From SFTJ01 sp905210415 (GTDB lineage: Bacteria > Bacteroidota > Bacteroidia > Bacteroidales > Muribaculaceae): a DNA stretch of 12,097 nt. A program made the position numbers and the translations under genes. The stretch is from assembly GCA_902476295.1 (NCBI GenBank), contig CABSDC010000068.1, positions 1 through 12,097 on the forward strand. The letters run 5' to 3'. Numbering within the stretch: the first letter of the stretch is position 1; each line of letters begins with the position of its first letter. Positions 7,902 to 12,097 of this stretch are shown piece after piece. The notes beneath the pieces were generated by a model. It made no database searches and had not been told where the DNA came from. It was given only the letters and a program-made list of their open reading frames with translations.

Positions 7902-7965
7902 GGCTGCACTCGGAAATATCAACATGAGCAAGCTCTGTTGATTATTTCTCTTCGGTTTGCACTAT
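7902..7965. repeat. 78-base-period tandem repeat, copy 1
   Basis: The unit runs from GGCTGCACTCGG through a palindrome to GTTTGCACTATC and recurs at 7980-8043, so the period is 78 bases. The copies differ by a T/C change in the palindrome and a two-base length difference (TTCGG versus TCG) before GTTTGC. In this copy the promoter-like end is TATCGTTG, a damaged -7 box. Possible remnants of an older unit (CCCTCGCTGCTCTATC) are visible at 7882-7897. Confidence 0.85.
7913..7948. promoter_or_regulatory. Long palindrome in repeat copy 1
   Basis: The left arm GAAATATCAACATGAGC and right arm GCTCTGTTGATTATTTC pair over 16 base pairs around a central AA, with one unpaired base on each side. The 2-base centre suits a DNA-level site for a dimeric protein better than an RNA stem, although an RNA hairpin with a 4-base loop is possible. 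Confidence 0.6.
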
Positions 7966-7979
7966 CGTTGGATAAGATA

Positions 7980-8043
7980 GGCTGCACTCGGAAATATCAA
8001 CACGAGCAAGCTCTGTTGATTATTTCTCTCGTTTGCACTATCT
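7980..8043. repeat. 78-base-period tandem repeat, copy 2
   Basis: This is the trmD-proximal copy. It keeps the palindrome and runs directly into an intact TATCTTTG promoter box. The first and last parts of the unit share TGCACT in direct orientation (GCTGCACTCGG and GTTTGCACTAT), bracketing the palindrome. Confidence 0.85.
7991..8026. promoter_or_regulatory. Long palindrome overlapping the trmD -33 element
   Basis: The same palindrome as in copy 1; its only change (C for T at 8003) falls on an unpaired base, so all pairing is kept. The right arm contains the TTG (8016-8018) that serves as the -33 element of the trmD promoter. A protein bound here would cover the promoter, so an operator role is plausible but unproven. 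Confidence 0.55.
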
Positions 8044-8046
8044 TTG
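8016..8046 (+). promoter_or_regulatory. trmD promoter (-33 TTG, -7 TATCTTTG)
   Basis: TTG at 8016-8018 and TATCTTTG at 8039-8046 are separated by 20 bases, matching the Bacteroidota housekeeping promoter pattern. Transcription would begin near 8053, about 20 bases before the trmD ATG. The equivalent positions in repeat copy 1 have 22-base spacing and TATCGTTG, so that copy is probably inactive. Confidence 0.75.
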
Positions 8047-8072
8047 CAGACAGATTACTTTAGCAACGAAAC

Positions 8073-8750
8073 ATGAGAATAGATATACTTACGGTGATGC
8101 CTGAAATGCTCGACTCACCACTCAACTGCTCAATACTTAAGCGCGCACAAGACAAGGGTCTGGTGGAAATAGCTGTGCACAACCTGCGCGACTTCTCGCT
8201 CAATAAGCACCGCAAGGTTGACGACTACCCTTTTGGCGGCGAGGCTGGTATGGTAATGCAGATTGAACCAGTTGACCGCTGCATCACTATGCTTCAGGAG
8301 CAACGTCACTACGACGACATAATTTTCACTACGCCCGACGGCGAACAGTTTTCGCAACCTATTGCCAACCAACTGTCGCTCGCCGAGAACCTCATTATAT
8401 TATGTGGCCACTACAAAGGCATCGACTACCGCATTCGCGAGCACTTTGTCACTCGCGAGATCTCTATCGGCGACTATGTGCTCACTGGCGGCGAAATTCC
8501 CGCTGCCGTGATTGCCGATGCTGTGGTGCGCCTAATCCCTGGCGCCATCGGCGACGAGCAAAGCGCCTTGAGCGACTCGTTCCAAGACAATCTGCTGGCA
8601 CCGCCTGTCTACACCCGTCCTGCCGAATACAAGGGCTGGCGCGTGCCTGACATCTTGCTCTCGGGCAATCAGGCGAAAATCGACGAGTGGAAGCACAATC
8701 AAAGCATGGAGCGAACCATGCGTCTGCGTCCTGATTTGCTCAACGACTAA
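8073..8750 (+). CDS. trmD: tRNA (guanine(37)-N1)-methyltransferase TrmD
   Basis: This 225-residue SPOUT-family enzyme uses S-adenosylmethionine to methylate N1 of G37 next to the anticodon in tRNAs, which prevents +1 frameshifting. Diagnostic motifs are in order: FGGEAGMVM (54-62), LCGHYKGID (110-118) and SIGDYVLTGGE (131-141), which form the trefoil-knot cofactor site, and SALSDSF (164-170). R153 and D168 align with the catalytic pair R154/D169 of the E. coli enzyme. Length is normal for a short TrmD. It is the first gene after a strong promoter and is followed 18 bases later by the divIC-like gene, so the two are probably co-transcribed. The usual rpsP-rimM-rplS neighbours of trmD are absent here. 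Confidence 0.97.
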   Translation: MRIDILTVMPEMLDSPLNCSILKRAQDKGLVEIAVHNLRDFSLNKHRKVDDYPFGGEAGMVMQIEPVDRCITMLQEQRHYDDIIFTTPDGEQFSQPIANQLSLAENLIILCGHYKGIDYRIREHFVTREISIGDYVLTGGEIPAAVIADAVVRLIPGAIGDEQSALSDSFQDNLLAPPVYTRPAEYKGWRVPDILLSGNQAKIDEWKHNQSMERTMRLRPDLLND

Positions 8751-8768
8751 CTATAACAGAATAACAAT

Positions 8769-9089
8769 ATGGCAGAAACACAAAACAATTGGAAAGGACT
8801 TCGCCCAAAATGGATTCCATCGTGGGTGAGTGTCACATTCGTGGCATTTGTGGTGTTTATCGGCGCCATGATGTTCTACGGCGAATCGAGCTACGTGAAG
8901 TCAAACAACTACACTCAGCAGATCAATCAACTGAAAAACGAAATCAAAGAAAACCGCGACTCTGCCGCCTACTACAACCAGAAGGTGAACGAACTCAACA
9001 CCGACAAGGAGCGTCTGGAGCATATCGCCCGCGAGAAATACGGCATGAAGCGGCTCAATGAGGACGTCTATCGCACCGACATCCCCTAA
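8769..9089 (+). CDS. FtsB/DivIC-type septum formation initiator
   Basis: The 106-residue protein has a short basic N-terminus, one membrane helix (~19-37), a coiled-coil segment (~45-84) and the typical closing motif LEHIAREKYGMKRLNEDVY (83-101). This is the single-pass layout of FtsB/DivIC proteins, which pair with FtsL and FtsQ/DivIB at the septum and help switch on septal peptidoglycan synthesis. The coiled coil lies on the periplasmic side by analogy with the family. It follows trmD by 18 bases, suggesting one transcript. The symbol is left empty because FtsB and DivIC cannot be separated by sequence alone. Confidence 0.9.
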   Translation: MAETQNNWKGLRPKWIPSWVSVTFVAFVVFIGAMMFYGESSYVKSNNYTQQINQLKNEIKENRDSAAYYNQKVNELNTDKERLEHIAREKYGMKRLNEDVYRTDIP

Positions 9090-9143
9090 ACGCCACGTGG
9101 ACAAGGTGCTAAAAACATACAACAAGCAGAAATTAACTTCAAT

Positions 9144-9539
9144 ATGGGAAAAATAAGCAAACAAACTATGGCGAATGTGCAGGCCATACTACTCAATCTC
9201 GGCTTGCTCACCATGCTTGTGGCTGCAGCCTTTCCGCTGCTCGGCATCTGGCACGAGGGCTTGATGCTCATGCGCTATGTATATGCTGCCGGTGCGGCTA
9301 TGACGGTGGTGGCTCGCCTGCTATATGTGTATGAGGGCAAAAACCTACGCATCAAGCGCCTTCACGGCTTGGAACGCATGTCGGCGCTGCTCTACTGCGT
9401 GTCGGCATACCTGCTATTTGACATCGGCGACCAGCTCGGCGGCACCGACTGGATAGCATTTCTGCTCGCCGGAGCCATCGTACAGCTCTATGCATCATTT
9501 ATGATACAGCGCGAGGAGAAAAAAGACGCCAAGAAATAA
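9144..9539 (+). CDS. Four-helix inner-membrane protein, unknown function
   Basis: I do not recognise a functional family. The 131-residue protein has four probable membrane helices (~13-34, 41-62, 78-95, 102-121), a basic loop YEGKNLRIKRLHGLERM between helices 2 and 3, and a charged tail ending EEKKDAKK. Positive residues in the 2-3 loop and at both ends suggest that both termini are cytoplasmic. It lies 54 bases after the divIC-like gene in the same direction and probably belongs to that transcript. A second ATG at 9168 is an alternative start that would remove only the first eight residues. No cysteine pair, metal site or catalytic motif is seen. Confidence 0.8.
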   Translation: MGKISKQTMANVQAILLNLGLLTMLVAAAFPLLGIWHEGLMLMRYVYAAGAAMTVVARLLYVYEGKNLRIKRLHGLERMSALLYCVSAYLLFDIGDQLGGTDWIAFLLAGAIVQLYASFMIQREEKKDAKK

Positions 9540-9699
9540 GTGTCTCCACAGGCCTCATCTTACGCGGCAACTTGCCGCCAACTGGCATATAGGGATTTTT
9601 ACATATACGGCCTGAAGGTCGATTCGGGTTTAATACACAAAACGCCCTATAAAAACTCTAAAAAACCCTTAAAATGCCGATAGTCAGAGTAAATTTTAC
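9540..9699. other. Intergenic region with a short GC hairpin
   Basis: No gene is seen. GCGGCAA (9564-9570) and TTGCCGC (9572-9578) form a compact inverted repeat about 25 bases after the preceding stop codon. A T run (ATTTTTA) follows only ~17 bases after the stem, so it is a poor fit to an intrinsic terminator, but it may still mark the end of the trmD transcript. Confidence 0.4.
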
Positions 9700-9707
9700 T
9701 ACTTTTG
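9700..9707 (+). promoter_or_regulatory. Bacteroidota -7 box for the barrel-lptC operon
   Basis: TACTTTTG matches TAnnTTTG and is followed by C, 27 bases before the ATG at 9734. The -33 region (~9672-9680) is AT-rich without a clear TTG. It implies a new transcription unit starting at the outer-membrane protein. Confidence 0.6.
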
Positions 9708-9733
9708 CATTTTGAATCGATTAATTGACAACA

Positions 9734-10990
9734 ATGAAGAAAGTATATAGTACACTATTTTTGGTGGCATTGATGGCCATCGCCACTGTGGCACAACTCA
9801 ATGCACAAGGTATCACAAGCCCTTACTCTAAATTCGGCTACGGCCTTCTCGGCGATGGTGCCACTGGCATTCAGCGCAATATGGGCGGCGTGGGCTACGC
9901 TATGCAAAACGGCAAAATGGTCAACGCCATGAACCCTGCTTCGTATGCAGCCACCGACTCGCTCACATTCCTCTTCGACATGGGTCTCGACCTCAACCAA
10001 TCGTGGTCGCAAGACGGCAGCGAAAAAGGCACATCATTCGGCGGCGGACTCGACTACATCGCCATGCAATTTAAGATTGCCAAGAATATGGGTATGAGCG
10101 CCGGTGTGATTCCATTCTCTTCGGTGGGCTACAACTACGGAAAAGACATAGAGAACGGTAGCGACCAACGCTCAGGCGAAGGCGGCATCAACCAGCTTTA
10201 TCTCGGTTATGCCATCGCTCCTGTCAAGGGATTGTCGGTCGGTTTCAACGCCGCTTACATGTTCGGCACCACCGTCAACGACATTCTCGCAAGCAGCACA
10301 GGCGCGGGCTCTACCACACTCTACGAACGCATCATCAAGGTGCGCGACTGGAACCTACAATTCGGTGCGCAATACACCATCAACCTCAACCGCAAAAACC
10401 GTGCTACCATCGGTCTCGTTTACTCGCCTGGCAAATCGTTCCACGGCGAGACTTGGGGCACCTACTACGATAGCCAAGACAAGAAATTCCAATCGACCGA
10501 CACCATCGGTTTGGGCGGCAGATACAGCCAACCTGCCACCTATGGCGCTGGTCTTAGCTACACTTTCAACAACCGACTCACTGCCGAGGTAGATTTCACT
10601 TATCAACCTTGGAAGAATGCCAAGTTCACTCCGCTGCCAAGTTTCGACACCGAAGGCACAACCCTCAATTTCAACAACCGCTGGAAAGTGGCTGCCGGTT
10701 TGGCCTACACCCCTAACCCTCGTGGCGGATACCTTAAGCGCACCACATATCGCATGGGTGGATACTACAACAACGACTATATGAATATCCGTGGCAACTC
10801 AGTGCGCGACTACGGCGTGAGCGCCGGCGTAAGCCTGCCTGTGCCTGGCGGAAAGACTCTCGTGAACATCGGTGTGGAATACAAGCACCGCTACTCATCG
10901 CCTACGGTGATGGTGAAAGAAGACTACCTCAACATCACATTGGGCGTGACATTCAACGAATCTTGGTTCTGGCAAAACAAAATCCGATAA
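9734..10990 (+). CDS. Outer-membrane beta-barrel protein
   Basis: The 418-residue protein begins MKKVYSTLFLVALMAIATVA, a signal peptide with likely cleavage at LNA-QG (about residue 25). I prefer the ATG at 9734 to an in-frame TTG at 9725, because it gives a standard MKK signal start. The mature part opens with SPYSKFGYGLLGDG and an NMGGVGYAM segment, resembling the FadL/OmpP1-like proteins of Bacteroidota, and then shows alternating hydrophobic/polar strands with aromatic girdles. The last strand is LNITLGVTFNESWFW. There is no plug or TonB box that I can see. Transport of a hydrophobic substrate is the family expectation only. It sits directly before lptC (23-base gap), hinting at a link to envelope biogenesis. 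Confidence 0.83.
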   Translation: MKKVYSTLFLVALMAIATVAQLNAQGITSPYSKFGYGLLGDGATGIQRNMGGVGYAMQNGKMVNAMNPASYAATDSLTFLFDMGLDLNQSWSQDGSEKGTSFGGGLDYIAMQFKIAKNMGMSAGVIPFSSVGYNYGKDIENGSDQRSGEGGINQLYLGYAIAPVKGLSVGFNAAYMFGTTVNDILASSTGAGSTTLYERIIKVRDWNLQFGAQYTINLNRKNRATIGLVYSPGKSFHGETWGTYYDSQDKKFQSTDTIGLGGRYSQPATYGAGLSYTFNNRLTAEVDFTYQPWKNAKFTPLPSFDTEGTTLNFNNRWKVAAGLAYTPNPRGGYLKRTTYRMGGYYNNDYMNIRGNSVRDYGVSAGVSLPVPGGKTLVNIGVEYKHRYSSPTVMVKEDYLNITLGVTFNESWFWQNKIR

Positions 10991-11013
10991 CTCACCGTAA
11001 GCACTCCGTGGGA

Positions 11014-11595
11014 ATGGCTTCGTCGCGCCACATATTGCTATCGTTGCTGCTTTTCAGCCTCGCTATCTCTTGCACCAAGGAGGTTGAAAAAGCACCGTCG
11101 AAGCCCTTAGACCCCGACAAAGTGCCGATGATGGTAACCCACAACGTGAAAACCCTCATCAGCGACTCCGGCACCACGCAATACCGCATCACCACACCTG
11201 TGTGGTATGTCTACGACGGAGGCGAAAAGCCTCGCTGGAACTTTCCCGAAGGCGCCTACCTTGAGCAATTCGACAAGAAATTCAACGTCATCGCCACCGT
11301 GCGCTGCGATTCGGCAATGTACGACACTCGCATGCAATTATGGCGCCTTGATGGCAATGTGCGCATACAGAACGTTAATAAAGAGCTGATTCTCACCAAC
11401 CAACTCTTTTGGGACCAACGCTGGCAAGAGGTGCGCAGCGACTCTTTCATCCACATTGAGCGCATCGACCGCGTAATAGAAGGCTATGGTTTTAAATCAA
11501 ACCAAAACCTCACCAAATATCAAATCAACCGAGTGATGGCAATCCTGCCAGTAGACGAATCGCGCATGGCAGGCAACAACACCGCTCAACCCTAA
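11014..11595 (+). CDS. lptC: LPS export protein LptC (lipoprotein form)
   Basis: I start at the ATG at 11014 (193 residues), 23 bases after the barrel gene. A longer frame from a TTG at 10963 would overlap that gene and spoil the signal. The N-terminus has a hydrophobic stretch ending in the lipobox LAISC with C20, so the protein is probably a lipoprotein rather than anchored by a transmembrane helix as in E. coli. Residues ~35-180 have the LptC/OstA-like jelly-roll pattern: a strand with WYVYDG, FPEGAYLEQFD, the VRCDSAMYD and LWRLDGNVRI repeats and a final SDSFIHIE. LptC bridges the LptB2FG transporter and the periplasmic LptA-type bridge that carries lipopolysaccharide to the outer membrane. 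The neighbours fit an envelope role. Confidence 0.88.
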   Translation: MASSRHILLSLLLFSLAISCTKEVEKAPSKPLDPDKVPMMVTHNVKTLISDSGTTQYRITTPVWYVYDGGEKPRWNFPEGAYLEQFDKKFNVIATVRCDSAMYDTRMQLWRLDGNVRIQNVNKELILTNQLFWDQRWQEVRSDSFIHIERIDRVIEGYGFKSNQNLTKYQINRVMAILPVDESRMAGNNTAQP

Positions 11596-11601
11596 CCTCT
11601 C

Positions 11602-11619
11602 GTGGGCGAAGCCCCCCAC
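11602..11619 (+). other. Hairpin between lptC and the CNNM gene
   Basis: GTGGGC and GCCC/CAC can fold around a GAA loop with a two-base bulge, or as GTGGG/CCCAC with a 7-base loop. There is no T run after it, so it is more likely an RNA-processing or stability element between co-transcribed genes than a terminator. This is tentative. Confidence 0.3.
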
Positions 11620-11642
11620 AAAACTCTTATCACTTCACGACT

Positions 11643-12097
11643 ATGGAAATTTCTACCAACATGCTCATTCTCACATTAGTATCAATGGTATTCTCGGCAT
11701 TCTTCTCAGGAATGGAGATTGCCTTTGTTACATCTAATGCTGTGCGTGTGGAGATTGATGCTGCCAAAGGCGGATTTTTCAGCAAGATAGTCAACCTCTT
11801 CTACCACAACAAAAACATGTTTATCTCCACCCTGCTCGTGGGCAACAACATAATGCTCGTAATCTATGGTATGGGCACCTCGATGCTGATGGAGGACTGG
11901 CTGCGCACATGGCTCCCCAACGACGCCCTGGTGCTATTGGTGCAAACCCTCATCAGCACCGGCATCATCCTCATCGTGGGCGAATTTGTGCCGAAAACCA
12001 TCTTCCGCATCAACCCCAACGAGTCGTTGCGCACATTCGCGTTGCCGCTGCTGCTATGCTACGCCGTGCTCTACCCCATCTCTTGGCTATCGTCGGC
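11643..12097 (+). CDS. CNNM/DUF21-domain membrane protein (HlyC/CorC family), 5' part
   Basis: The frame opens at ATG 11643 and stays open to the window edge (151 residues plus two bases), so the gene is cut there. The visible part is the CNNM transmembrane domain. It has a first helix at ~7-22 running into SGMEIAFVTSN (22-32; the family has SGxE at this place), a loop, then GNNIMLVIYGMG (67-78), a helix at ~95-113 and the conserved GEFVPKTIFRINPN (113-126), followed by a further helix. Relatives carry CBS pairs and a CorC/HlyC domain after this and are linked to magnesium or cobalt efflux, although many are labelled haemolysins. It lies 47 bases after lptC, probably in the same operon. Confidence 0.88.
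   Translation, partial: MEISTNMLILTLVSMVFSAFFSGMEIAFVTSNAVRVEIDAAKGGFFSKIVNLFYHNKNMFISTLLVGNNIMLVIYGMGTSMLMEDWLRTWLPNDALVLLVQTLISTGIILIVGEFVPKTIFRINPNESLRTFALPLLLCYAVLYPISWLSS

Noticed and set aside
7749..8063. 104-codon frame on the plus strand between jetA and trmD
   Set aside because: Its middle is the translated 78-base repeat (the same peptide twice), and it covers promoters and palindromes. It looks like chance reading of regulatory DNA.
10963..11013. Extended LptC N-terminus from a TTG
   Set aside because: It overlaps the barrel gene, uses a rare start and would place 17 extra residues before an otherwise normal lipoprotein signal.

Overview
The window looks like a chromosomal segment from a Bacteroidales bacterium (Muribaculaceae, Prevotellaceae or a close relative). 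The evidence is: several -7 promoter boxes of the Bacteroidota form TAnnTTTG, little Shine-Dalgarno sequence before the genes, a trmD - divIC-like - membrane protein block, and an outer-membrane barrel - lptC - CNNM-domain block of the kind found in this order. All assignments come from reading motifs by eye; no database search was run.

Layout. Positions 1-444 have no convincing gene. They hold two diverged direct copies of a ~136-base repeat about 186 bases apart and a hairpin terminator. A secreted NlpC/P60 peptidoglycan hydrolase follows on the minus strand (445-1002), then ~400 AT-rich bases without a gene.

The centre (1420-7681, minus strand) is a tightly packed four-gene operon. Transcription order is a 403-residue winged-helix/kleisin-like protein, a 179-residue MukE-like protein, a 1211-residue SMC-like ATPase with long coiled coils, and a 287-residue protein with a Toprim-type nuclease core. 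Order, sizes and motifs fit jetA-jetB-jetC-jetD, a Wadjet (MksBEFG/EptABCD-type) anti-plasmid condensin system. JetABC would extrude DNA loops, sense small circular DNA and present it to the JetD nuclease. The proteins look divergent from the familiar type I system: JetA and JetD are short, the JetC signature reads VGSEGTD, and JetC carries a CxxC pair in its coiled coil. The operon is visibly richer in A+T than the genes to its right, consistent with acquisition as a defence module.

The divergent intergenic region (7682-8072) holds a jetA promoter and a striking 78-base tandem duplication. Each copy carries a nearly perfect palindrome overlapping the -33 element of a promoter. Only the copy next to trmD keeps an intact -7 box.

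The right side (8073-12097, plus strand) is housekeeping: trmD (tRNA m1G37 methyltransferase), a DivIC/FtsB-type division protein, a four-helix membrane protein of unknown function, an outer-membrane beta-barrel protein, lptC as a lipoprotein, and the start of a CNNM/DUF21 (HlyC/CorC family) membrane protein cut by the window edge.
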